Assembly (NCBI GenBank): GCA_022376515.1 | Contig: WTXI01000001.1 | Coordinates: forward strand, 868,001 to 932,000 | DNA: 64,000 nt | Origin: Lactifluus volemus | Lineage: Eukaryota; Basidiomycota; Agaricomycetes; Russulales; Russulaceae | Direction of reading: 5' to 3' | In this document: positions 1 through 10,722 of the stretch, one piece after another | Numbering within the stretch: position 1 is the first letter of the stretch | Layout of the letters: every line of letters starts with the position of its first letter | Program-made: the position numbers and the translations under genes | The notes under the pieces: model-generated | The model's input: the letters and a program-made list of their open reading frames with translations, nothing else | The model's database searches: none | Told to the model about the DNA's origin: nothing

Positions 1-269
1 CAAATGGGACATGGGTCGCGGTCCAGATGCCACAATGTAAATACATTGTTTGTAATAAACCACACTGGTGATCGGGGGTCACGATGACTTAAGACTTACG
101 CACGGGCTCCGGCGTTTGTTCGTTCGTTTTATTCCAGCTTCTGGTCATGCATGCTGCCGCAGCCAACTCATCTGGGCTGCAAAGCTCCTGAGTCCTACCA
201 TCGATCTTCTTCTTGGTATCCTTTGCATTCGTACAGCACATCTATTCTCCTCCCTTCATATCGTCACCC

Positions 270-1150
270 ATGAAGCATGCCGCGAGTGGTAACACACTTC
301 AAACACCCAGAGAGTGCGTTCTCTCATTTGATGGGCAGTCAAGAAGGAAAATAACCCCAATACAGATTTCACCAATGTAGGCAACGGAAAATGGCTTTGC
401 AGCATCTGCAAAGCAGATGCGATGACTGTCAAACAAGCTGTGATTCACGAAGGTTCAACGCAACACACATCGAAGGCAAACGCCTGCGGCCTGCAAGCTA
501 CCTCATCTACTGGGCAGAACCCAACATCCGATATACTTGCAAGTCTCAGAATGGCCGAGCAAGGACGTTGTGGTTGGATAGATTTGAGTCCCAACCTCGT
601 CTCATTTTGGCGTAGGGGTCTGGAAGCTGCTGAGAGGGGTGAAGAAGCCGAATCTATGCACGATTTTTTGGATAAACTGGAGGAGGAATTGGTTGATCAA
701 AGTAGGCAAGGCCATTGGGGTAACACATCAGTCGAGGTCGGTGGATGGGGTTGGGGAGCTCCTGCGGAGGACTGGACCCCAAATGCGGACGTATGGGCGT
801 CTGCATGGGGCAAGTCGCCTGCGGTGGGCGTGCCTTCCAGTGTCCAGCATGTGCACCATCCAAGACCAGGGAGTAGCAGCTTTACCAGCATGCATCGGGA
901 GGGCAGTGTTTTCGGTCCCAATGACGCCCGTGATGATGAGAATAACGATGAAGAAGCTGCATTCGTCGAGAACTTCCTTCGGGGCCATCCTGTCAACGCA
1001 CGTCATAGGGAGAGGATGCGGATATTTTATGCGGTTCGTGATCTGCTAGTGATCTGCGCTTTCAGTTGCTGATGTACGGCTTTAAAGATGCCAACAGACC
1101 AGAAAATCAGTAAGATTCATGAGGTGATTCGAGATCTTCGTGGACAGTAA
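270..1150 (+). CDS. U1/matrin-type zinc-finger protein, uncharacterised
   Basis: I do not recognise a named orthologue. Three exons (270-288, 381-1033, 1088-1150) join into one frame of about 244 residues. Near the N-terminus is a C-x2-C-x12-H-x5-H finger (starting WLCSIC, ending HEGSTQH), the spacing of U1-type/matrin zinc fingers that bind RNA or single-stranded nucleic acid. The middle is acidic and then rich in Trp, Gly and Pro, probably disordered. The C-terminal exon gives a basic helix (MPTDQKISKIHEVI) that looks conserved rather than random, and it is reached only by splicing out 1034-1087. The start at 270 was chosen because its exon completes a Gly codon across the first intron and brings the finger into frame. 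A nuclear or RNA-linked role is inference from the finger alone. Confidence 0.55.
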
Positions 1151-1546
1151 AGTTTGCTACCTAGGACTACCTAGGTTTTCTGGATCTTTGCGCCGTAATA
1201 CATGTCGAGCTGCTATCTGTCACGTACACGTTTTCTATAACTCAAGACTGAGCCCGGCTCAAGTTTGATTGCGGATGAACCGGATGTATAGCACAGTTTC
1301 ACAGGACAAATCACGATAAGAAAGTGCTGGGTCAATCATAACACGCTCGGTGGTCTCGGAGACAGGCCTGACCGAGATTGCGCAGCCGTTGGCTGTGCAA
1401 ACCTTTCTCATTTATCACGTGATGTCGGAGTAATAGTGGGAATAATGGGAATGACGGACAGAGATCAGGGCGCGGTGCCTCTCCTTTATAAGTATAAGTA
1501 GGCCTATTTCCTTACAGCACACACACATCATCCTTATCACCCATCA
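1151..1546. other. Intergenic region, promoter of the WW-domain gene
   Basis: No gene seen. The only clear element is the A/T-rich TATA-like stretch listed separately, 50-60 bases before the start codon of the next gene. Confidence 0.5.
1485..1493 (+). promoter_or_regulatory. TATA-like box
   Basis: The stretch TTTATAAGT lies about 55 bases upstream of the ATG at 1547, inside an otherwise mixed-composition promoter. The distance suits a TATA box with a short 5' leader. Assignment is by position and motif only. Confidence 0.4.
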
Positions 1547-2360
1547 ATGGCCTCAGAACAACCCCCTCTTCCGTATGGCTGGGTTGAAGAATTCGATCCC
1601 AAGGCGAATCATCCCTTTTGGGTGTGCAGTATATCTTTTCCTCTCCTTGCTACATCCATGGCTGACCCATCCTCTGTAGGTTGATACTACAGTAGATCCG
1701 CCTCGTGCGATTTGGACACATCCATATGAAGACGAACAATACCTTCGGGAGCATCCGGATGTTAGGGAGAAAGTTGGCAACCTTTCTCAGAAGCAGCAAT
1801 CTCCAAACGAATCCAAGCCCTCTCGCCGTCATTCTTTCAACGGCCTTGATAGCGACAGCATGGTACCAGGCGATGCACCTACTCCACGCGATTCCTCCCA
1901 AAAAGGGAAGAATAAGCGAGGGTTCTTTGGCAAGCTCAAAGACAAGGCCATCGGTACCAAGGAAGAACGTCTAGCAATGAAGCAGGAGCGGGATAGGGTA
2001 CGTACACTTGATGTGTAACACCTCCATCCATTTTCTCACCAAACCTAGATTGAGAAGGAGAGAGAACGGCAATATACAGAGATGATTCGCGCACGGCAAG
2101 CACGCTATGCGCAACAGCAAGCCCTTTATGCGCAACAAGGACAATATGCGGGGCCTTCTCGGCCAGTGTACGGACCGCCGCCAGGGGACCCATACGCGAC
2201 GTACGGCCCAGGATACGGTGGCGGATATGGGTATGGTTATGGCGGATACGGGGGTTATCCTCAACGCCAGACCGGCTCTGCACTCCCTCTTCTGGGTGCC
2301 CTTGCTGGTGGCCTTTTATTGGGAGATATCATAGGTGGTGGTTTAGGTGGTGGTTTCTGA
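1547..2360 (+). CDS. WW-domain protein with Gly/Tyr-rich tail
   Basis: Three exons (1547-1621, 1680-1997, 2049-2360) encode 234 residues. Residues ~6-40 form a WW domain: LPYGWVEEFD, the second aromatic position at PFWV, then PPRAIWTHP. WW domains bind proline-rich peptides. The middle is basic with a charged helix (KQERDRIEKERERQ). It is followed by a low-complexity Gly-Tyr-Pro region and a hydrophobic Gly-rich end (LLGALAGGLLLGD) that could insert in a membrane or self-associate. Similar small WW proteins with Gly-rich tails are common in fungi, but I know of no assigned function. The splice sites are supported because the WW core (WV-DTT) is continuous only across the first intron. Confidence 0.75.
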
Positions 2361-2571
2361 GACGTAGTTTATCTCTGGAATGCACGAGTGTTATTCTATA
2401 TCGGGACGTCCATTGTTGTGTTTTTATGCCTTGCTATGTACAATGTTAATACCCTGATCTTTATTGATTCTGGCTTTGGTGTTTGAGTTAAGTTATGTAA
2501 AAGTCATTTGCGAGGTTCAAAGTTGACGCGACTCTGATCCGATCCTCTTCACTTAAGAGTCGATAACGGGT

Positions 2572-5500
2572 ATGGCACGCGTTGCGCCTGCTCTTCCGCC
2601 CTCGCTCAGTCCCCACATCTGCATTGTTTCATCTCCGGACCTAGCTGATCTTCTCTCCGCCTCGTCGCTGCCCCCATTGCCTCAGATTCTGCAGTCATTT
2701 TCTCCTCTTCCGCAAGGTAAGACGTGTCTCCTTCAAAGAGTGTTAATCCCGCTGACCCCCCCGTACTTCTATAGTCACAACTAGAACAACATCATTGACA
2801 CCAGTACCCCTCGCGTCTTTCGCCTTGCGCTTCTCGGATTTGGTGGAAATCGAAGAGGCATGTCGCGAGGATGAAGAGCAACGTGCGGGAAGAACAATAG
2901 ATTGGATCAGTGCTCGCATATCCCGCAGATGTGCCAAGTGGATGGAAGACTGGGAAAGGATCGAGGCTGCCACCGCCGAGAAAGACAAGGGAAACGGCCT
3001 TCGGACCCCTTGGTGGAACGAGTTGCGCCACTGCGTAGAGGGGGACCACGTTCCGTCGAAGTATGAAGGATGGAACCATCCAGCAGCTAGTGTGTGCTTC
3101 TCATGTCAGTGCTCCTCGCGAACGGCGAGTCCTCAATCTCTTTACAGTCATGTTGGCTGTATCTACTATGCTTCCCAATCCGTTGTCTACCTTGGCGCAA
3201 CTGCACGCTCGTCCATTAGAGTTGCCTTCATGGGTAGACAACACACATTTGCGCTACTCGCTAATCGTCCATCCGAAGAATTCTCCACTGTCAGACGACG
3301 AGTTCGTAGGCTTTCTTTTCTGAGGTTATCTCGGTCTGCTCACGCTGCGAAGAGCGACCGCTCTTTTCAATGCCGTCAAAAGGCAGTATGGTTTACATAG
3401 CTACCTACTTCCAGTCGCGCTTCCCTCGCCACCGCCACCACCTGTCCCAGTCCCTATGCCCCCTCCGCGGCTGCCACCAATACCTCAATCAGTACGAAAT
3501 ACTCCCGATCCTTCCGCTGCAACATCAAAGTCAGCCTCGAGTTCTAGGGCTACACCTGAAGTCAACACGCTTCGCATGAGCGATCAAGACATTCAGCAGA
3601 CTGCAAAGTTCGTTCGCGAGTTCGTTTCGATGAGTCTCGTCCCTTGGATGGAAAAATGCGTTACAGATTGGAACGAAAACGTGACACTCTCTTCTCGATA
3701 TTTGGGCCATAGAAAATGACCCGCGTTTACCTCTAGTTCGCGTCAACGCGACGGCTGCCTTCTCGCCTTTTTTCTTCAACCCGTCGTCTCTTTGGCACTG
3801 GGACGACATCACCAGCGCCTGGACAGACACCTGCTCTGCCCGCTTCCTCGGTCTCATCGGGAACGTGGTCTGGATCGCAGGCCTCAATAACAAGCAACTT
3901 GGCTGGAGGGCACACTCCTCCAAGTCAGCAGAGACGACTAGCAGAATTTGCCACTATCTTGGGTGATCTGAAACTAGCAATGAGCGTATGGGAAGCGCTA
4001 AGGAAAGACGGGAAGAGCGGATCGGTAAGGAATGTCGATGTATGCGCGAAAGGCAAAAGTACTCAGTCGTCCCATTTTAAAGGAAATCCTTCCACTACTT
4101 CTTTCTCCCTCTCCCGCGGTAACCCTTCATGTTACGCATGCCCTTTCCGCAATTACCTCCTCTGCAGCAGAGGCATCAGCTTCGGCTCAGCTACGTGCGC
4201 TGACATATGCTGTACGTTGGGAGGCTGGTACCGACTTCCTGGCGAGCTCCCTTGAAGGAGACAGGTGGCTCGTCTGGGCAGCCTCATCGGTGCGTGACGT
4301 TCCCTGACAAACTACACCTTCTCGTTCGCTAATGCATGGACCCCAAAGGCGGAGGAACCGCCATCTGGGCTTCTCCTTGCACAAGCTGGCCATCTCAGCT
4401 CTCGAAGGCAGGCCCGCCGACGAGCTTCGCTCTGGTACCTTCTCGCCGCAAACCGGCTTGAAAAGTCTGGGATCGTGCGTTCAGGCTCTTGGCGTTTTGA
4501 CATTGTTTAAAATTGTCCTATCAGAAACCTCTCACTGTATATTTTCTGCGCAAGGCGCACGAACTGTATAAGGTTTCTCCCGAAAAGGAATTATCGCCTT
4601 CGTTTTGGGACGCCGAGGGCGTCGAGATGCAGGCATTACCCCGGTTTGACGGAATCCTGCCTGGCTTAGAGCATGCGTTGGGTACTTTGATATACGTTTG
4701 ATATCATTCAGGGACTAATCCTTCGTTGATAAGGTCGTCTGTATTATACGACTGGCGAGGTTCAACAGGCCGTTCAATTCTTCTTATCGCTGCTAGGGAG
4801 ATCTTCCAACTCCATATCTTCGCCCGATGTCATGTCAGAAATCTCCAAAGATCTCACCATGGATGGAGTTTTCTTGGAAGATTTCCAGGTCGCCTTTCGG
4901 GTACCCAATTTCATTCTTTTCTAGTTCCGTATCTCTGACTTGAAGAGTAGCACTTGAAGGGCATAGCTGGCCCCAAACTTCGTACTACCGACCTAACCCT
5001 TCCTGTCACATTCTTCAATCCGCGTCTTACCAGAGTGCGATTGCCCGGGGGTGCAGTAGGCGGCGACCCGGTGATTTGGCAATCTCGGGAAGACAGTTGG
5101 ACTTCGTTCTGGAGGACTAGAGGCCAGGAGGTGCTTCACCGCACCATGAAGGCTGCTGTCAACGGTGAGTACATGATACTCTCCTTTTCCTCTGCTGAGA
5201 CCATGAGTCATGTAGAGGCATTCTGGGTGGACCTTGTCGTCCATAATCCTTTCAATTCAGAAGTTAATCTATCAGACTTGACCGTTGTCGTGACGGGGGT
5301 TCCATCTGGTTCCGAGTGGACCCCAGATCTTGTTGATGTCACGGCTTTGGATGATATCATCCTAGACCCAAGAGAAACCCGTACAGTGACTATTATTGAC
5401 CTGTTTGACTGCATGCTACAAGCTAATTCTCTGTATGTAAGATTCCAATCTCGATATTGGTGAAGCAACCGATGGTGTTGCAAGTCACCCACGTTTCATA

Positions 5501-7528
5501 TTCGTTCCTTTCGCTTCTTCCTGTGAGGGAATCTCTAGTATCACGAGGCGGAAGACTTCAAGACACACTCCATCAACGGCAAAACAAGGTGTATGCGCCT
5601 GACGTTGTCGTCCAAATTGAGGTCGAAGATGCCGCTCAGCGACTCTCTGTTGAGTTCTCCGATGACAGTCGATTAGTACTGTACCACGGGGAGTGCAGAC
5701 AAATGCGTATCTGGTTTTCGAATATCGGCACTCGGGAAATAAGTGATATTTGGCTCGTCAGTGGACAAGAAGACGAATTATGGGTCGAGGAAGCTGGCGA
5801 TAAATTGGCTGGTATGCATCAAATATCACTGCTTCCCGCCTGCCGTGCTTAATGACGTGCAGCTGAATCCCCAGCGCCTAGTTCCCAGACCTTTGATTCT
5901 GACAACTCTCTACTGCCTCGATCCCCCTATAGAATATCGTTGGCTTCCAAAGACAATACGTCACTTTCTCCAGGTGCCAATTTCGAACTTCCGTTTGTGC
6001 TCCATGCAAATAAGTTAGGCGAGCAAGAACTCTGTTTATTGCTCACTTTTCGAGAGGTTCGCGGGACAGTTTTAGGTACAGCTCGTAATGTTGACGCGAC
6101 ATTTCTAGGGAAAGGACCAGCCATTTCACAGCGTTCGAATAGCACGTTTCTTTGAAGTGCAACCCCTACTCTCGGCAGCATTAACGTTTAATCCGGGACA
6201 GCAACTAGAACATTTGTTTACGTCGAATTTAGATGTCCGGAACATTTCACCTTTTACTTCAGTTTCTGTGTCGCAAGTGGTAACACAGAGTCCGACATGG
6301 TCCTGCAAATCTCTCACGAGTTTCAAGAGGTATGTGACCTGCTTGAGTGATATAAATCGCTGAGCGGTATCTAGTGAAAGCCTTCTTCCAAGTCAAAGCT
6401 TTCGATTCCTACTTGGTGTGAATCCACGGGACAGCGTTTCCGACTTTGATGATACCTTCCGGTTTGTGATCAGCAAGCTTTCGAACGTTTTGAAAGGGGA
6501 ATCAGTAGAAGAATCACAACCACCACCGATAAATATAGTATGCAACTACCTAAATAAGGTCCGTGAATTGACTTTTTCTTTCGTAATCTATATGTACTGA
6601 TAATATATAAACTTCAAAAGACATATAATTACTCTATTAAGGCACCTTCGACCATGTCTCTGCTTCATCAAGGTCGTTGGAATTTATTAACACGCGACTT
6701 GGCTGCTCGGCATCCTTACATCACTCCTGCTCTTCTTCCTTACATCTTTCCATTATATCACCCACACTCACTGGATGTTATTTTATTCTGGGATATTCCT
6801 TCTCATGGCAGGTCTGGCCACGTCCTCGTATCGGGAGCCATCCTGGGAGCGGAACACGGCGCCCTGAATGCTGTCATCCAACAAGTCGAGGAAACAAAGG
6901 CGAAACGTAGCATGTATACGGAGACACAGAGGGAAAGATCACGTATTCTTGAGGCGATACGAGAGAGCGAATGGAACGCAGAGATGAATCCAGTCTTGCT
7001 GATGACTGTTGAGCCCAACGTCGTCAACCACAACTTCTCCGAGACGTCTGTGTCAGTTACTCATGCTCGTGAAAACATTTGTCTCACTACACCTCACAGG
7101 TCATGCCAAGTCCCTGTGACGATGATATTGAGGAATTTCTCAATGACTCATTCATCGAAGTACACTCTGAAGCTAGTACCAGAGGTAACGTCGGATGACC
7201 CATCTCGTCCCAAGTATGTCTTCTCCCGCTTGTACAATTAAATGATAGCTTGATGGATGTTGTATCACTTTGCAGTCACTTGGCGCCGCCATCCTGGATT
7301 GGTCGCCTCACATTCCGCGGCACACTAGAGCCAATGCAGCACGTCATCCTGAAACCGACTCTACTTGTCACAAGCCCAGACACGTACGCTCTGGAGGGGT
7401 GGCAACTTGAAGTGGAGGTTGGCCAAAAGACTGATCAGGGTTGGCGGACAATGTACCGCTACTTGGAGAAACCCTTCAAGGATCATCCGCCTTGCGTTAC
7501 TGTTGCAGCCGTAGCACTATCAAGATGA
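2572..7528 (+). CDS. TRS85: TRAPP complex subunit Trs85/TRAPPC8
   Basis: A multi-exon gene of well over 1,000 residues. Trs85/TRAPPC8 is the subunit that defines the TRAPPIII complex, which activates Rab1/Ypt1 in autophagy and early secretory traffic. Family hallmarks seen in order: an N-terminal HICIVSSPD segment, an HLRYSLIVH block, a PWME-x-WNEN block followed after an intron by [15 protein letters not shown] (about 3600-3790), the [10 protein letters not shown] and [13 protein letters not shown] repeats of the helical body, then [16 protein letters not shown] and KELSPSFWD. The C-terminal half (from ~5000) is Ig-like beta-rich sequence ending in the frame that stops at 7526-7528. Introns are about 50-70 bases, for example 2717-2774. 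I could join the exons I tested without a frameshift, and the gene looks intact. Confidence 0.85.
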
Positions 7529-7822
7529 CATGCATTTCACCTGTATTGGTACTACATTATTGAGTGTTGATGCTGTTCCGTTTGGGGGCTCGATTGCAGG
7601 ACTGGTTTTAACCCGGAACGATGATGGCCCTCGGGGTGGAATATTGGTAGACCCGTTCGTTGCATGCGTACCATTGGGATCCATCCGTGTAGGCCAACCT
7701 ACAACTTCAACACGATGCAAACTTTGGGGATTTCAAAAGCACCACTTGGCGGTTCTCCCATTATTAACCTACAACAAGGGTATTGAAAATCACATAATCA
7801 AGGTAGATCAACCCATCGCGAG

Positions 7823-8806
7823 TTACAGGCCCTTATCCTCCTTCTCTGCCGACTTTCGAATTCTCTTCATCTTGGTATTGAAATAGGTCTATTGTGGTAA
7901 AATCTCAGCTTTCCACGAAAAGTACCGTAGGTGAAAAGTTTGAACTCACCCCGAGCACAAATGAGACCAAATTGAAGAACGGGACCCAAAGCTACATTCA
8001 ATGAGCCAAGCTGCATGAATCAAGGATCTGGGTATAGAAGAACGCGGCGACAGACCTCAGGCGCGAGGAAATTCTGAGCAAATATGATCGACAACGGGGA
8101 GCTGACCCACATCACCTGCCGTGATTGAAGATTGAGGGAACGATCGGTTACGCAAGAACAACAAAAGAAAAGGAAGCGGAAGCAAGCACCCTGATGACAG
8201 AGGGAAACCCGCCCTTCACGGTCTTCCTGACATCCTTCCACGACCTAGCACCGCCGATGATGGCCAAAGACGCAAGATAAGCTATTCCCAAAAAAAACAA
8301 TAATTAGAACGTTTCAGGGGGGGGGGTCAACAACAACAACAAAAAGATGATACTGATATATAAAACTCACAGGCAGCCTGAATGGGTGACACGATCAGAT
8401 TGCTAGCAACGATCTGACCCAATTTCGCGGCCCGTCCCGTCTTACCAGCGAAAGCCTTTTGCAACGTACCGACGAGGACGTGGCTGATGGGCGCGGACAC
8501 CAGTAGACCATAAACCGCCATCTTCACGGCGCGTGCGTCGACCTTGGCGCGGGCGAGTACGTGGGAATAGAACGGGGCATCCTTGGCCGGGTAACGGACG
8601 GGAACGTTGGCCAGGTGAGAGCCAAGCACCTCTTGAAGGAAGCAGAGTGTCCCTAGGGGAAAACTGTGATGAGACGGGGGGGCACACCGGAATGCAACAG
8701 GGCAACAGCTTTCACCGGTTGTGAGCGCCTTGGTACGCAACGGATGCTGTGACAGCTGTGCGAGATATGCGAGCAGAAGGGGACTCCTGGAATCCAGTGG
8801 TGCCAT
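7823..8806 (-). CDS. Mpv17/PMP22 family membrane protein
   Basis: On the minus strand, starting at 8806 (MAPLDSRSPLL), with five introns. Mpv17/PMP22/Sym1 proteins are small four-helix membrane proteins of peroxisomes or the inner mitochondrial membrane. The family signature is clear once spliced: YLAQLSQHPLRTKALT, then four hydrophobic stretches, and the C-terminal WVSSPLSIIFAQNFL followed by LWVPFFNLVSFVLGTYFNTK. The last exon ends with a basic/acidic tail (KRIRKSAEKEDKGL) and a TAA at 7825-7823. Whether it is the peroxisomal PMP22-like or the mitochondrial form cannot be settled here. The plain membrane N-terminus and the lack of a presequence favour the PMP22-like group. Confidence 0.85.
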
Positions 8807-9003
8807 GTTAGAAATGTGTTCAGTGTCAACTCGGACGGACCACGAGGTGAACTAAGAGCACGAGTTGCGCGTCTATGACAGAGCCCGTTGTCAGGTGATG
8901 CCTGGGTATTATTACTGTATGCTCTAGTGTCTACGTTCTACGTTACGAGTCTAGGACACGCATCTAGGCGTAAAGAGATCCCAGCGACTTGGGCTACATC
9001 TCC

Positions 9004-10355
9004 CTACACTTTTTGGTTGTTCCCCTTCACCCATTCCTTGACATAATCGGCAAATGAAACCATGCAAATAGTTTGCCAGATCCCAAGAGCAATCCGAGGA
9101 GTGACACCTCGATAGAGACCTTTGATACCGCTCTCTTTGTAGATATAGCCAAACGTATTGAAAATGGTCAGTTTAGCTGGGCGATTAGCAGCCGTTATCG
9201 CTTCCTTTGACATGTTTTGCATCTGCAGCCAACATAACATTGAAGATAGAACGCAATGGATCTAAGCAACAAATACCTCAATACGAATAACCTCAATGGG
9301 CTGATTCCATGTGGCAAGGGCCCCACCAATGGAAGATGAAAGCATCTTGTCCATAACGCCGAGAGATTGATTATCCTCCTTGCCGCGTGCTTTCCGAATT
9401 GTGTTTTCGACAAGGCGGGTAAGGCCAATGCTGATCCAGACGTCAGATATCAACAAATCATTGCAGAAACTCGGCTTACCGAGAACCCCAGTTCGTGCAC
9501 TGGCGCACTGCAACGGCATTGACACCCTTGTTAACACCACGGATACCTTCCTTTCGAAGGATCTCGTAGAACAATGCCCATGTTGAAGGTGGCTTGACAC
9601 CGGCGGCAGCCTGTTTATGACGCGTGATTTCTGCCGTTTTCATACTGGTCGTAAATCCTAGGACAGGGCGATGTAAATTATTGCGAGAGCAACACAGTTT
9701 GTTGGGTGAGACTGACCCATAGTAGCATACGCCTGAGCGATACCGCCTCCCATGCCGCCAAGGAGACCAGCGGCAGCTGGGTTGATACCCACGGCCGTCG
9801 AAGCCGTCTCAATTTCGGAAGCGGTGAATAGAAGAACGCCGCCTTTTGTCGAAGCCTCTATCCACGCCTGAATAGACATTAGAAACTTTACATGATCCAC
9901 ACATCCTAAAATACGCACCCAGGGAATGAGACCTTGGAAAAAGCCGACAGAGCCGCCGCGAGCCCAGACGGCTTGTAATGCCTGAAACATCGACTGCGAA
10001 CGGTTCGCAGCCATCTGGGTCTTGACGACTTCCAGGGGTTGGCCAAGCGTCGTGACCTGAGTTACGTCCGGTCAGTCACCGATCTCAACTTCATGGGCTG
10101 GCCGACTTGCCTCCTGAAATGCGGGTTAGTTTATGGAGCATCATATTTTCGAATAACATACAAACTAGTGAAGAAATGGGTGTATCGCATCGTTAGTTTC
10201 GTTAAAGTGACAAAATTGTAAGATGATACCATATTCATAATCGCACCTTACGCCCAAGTTAAATGAATGTCAGACGACCATAAAAGGGAAGACGTACCAA
10301 CTGCGATGTTCGACCAGCTAACGCCTTTCTGACCTGGCTCTTTCTGGATGGCCAT
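9004..10355 (-). CDS. YHM2: Mitochondrial citrate/oxoglutarate carrier Yhm2
   Basis: On the minus strand; the start at 10355 gives [20 protein letters not shown]. Yhm2 is a mitochondrial carrier exchanging citrate and oxoglutarate across the inner membrane, and it was first described as associated with mitochondrial DNA. Diagnostic blocks: [53 protein letters not shown], and [17 protein letters not shown] near the end. These cover all three carrier repeats. Most introns are canonical. The exception lies between the NM residues and VTTL, where a 3-base exon (10111-10113, one Glu codon) followed by a GC-AG intron (10110-10057) best restores the conserved Glu-Val. Otherwise intact. Confidence 0.88.
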
Positions 10356-10722
10356 AATAATTAGGGAGGGAGAGGGTATGTATGCTGGGGGGAGAGGAAA
10401 AATTAAATGGCGGACCTGGGACTCCGAGTTTCCCTTTAGGGTGAACGCATATATTTGTCACCTATCGGGTCACGGTTCCGCTCCGAACAATTGCAAACCA
10501 CACACAGCATACAGTAGGTCCAAGAAAACACTGTGCATTAGAAGTAGGGTTATGCATGGGTACGATAACAGGGTATGACATAGAGTAACGAGATATTCCG
10601 CAGTCCAGGTAGCACAAGAACGTGTGTAGCCTTCCCTTCCTCCCTTTCGCCCGCAGGGGAACAGCGCGGGTCCCATTGACAGTAGGTTAAGTTGAGAAGG
10701 CAACAAGCCCTTCCAACCATTA
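10356..10722. other. Intergenic region between YHM2 start and coiled-coil gene end
   Basis: No gene seen. It should contain the YHM2 promoter. Open frames here have no recognisable family features. Confidence 0.4.

Noticed and set aside
7530..7886. 118-codon plus-strand frame after TRS85
   Set aside because: It overlaps the last exons of the minus-strand Mpv17 gene and shows no family features or codon-like composition.
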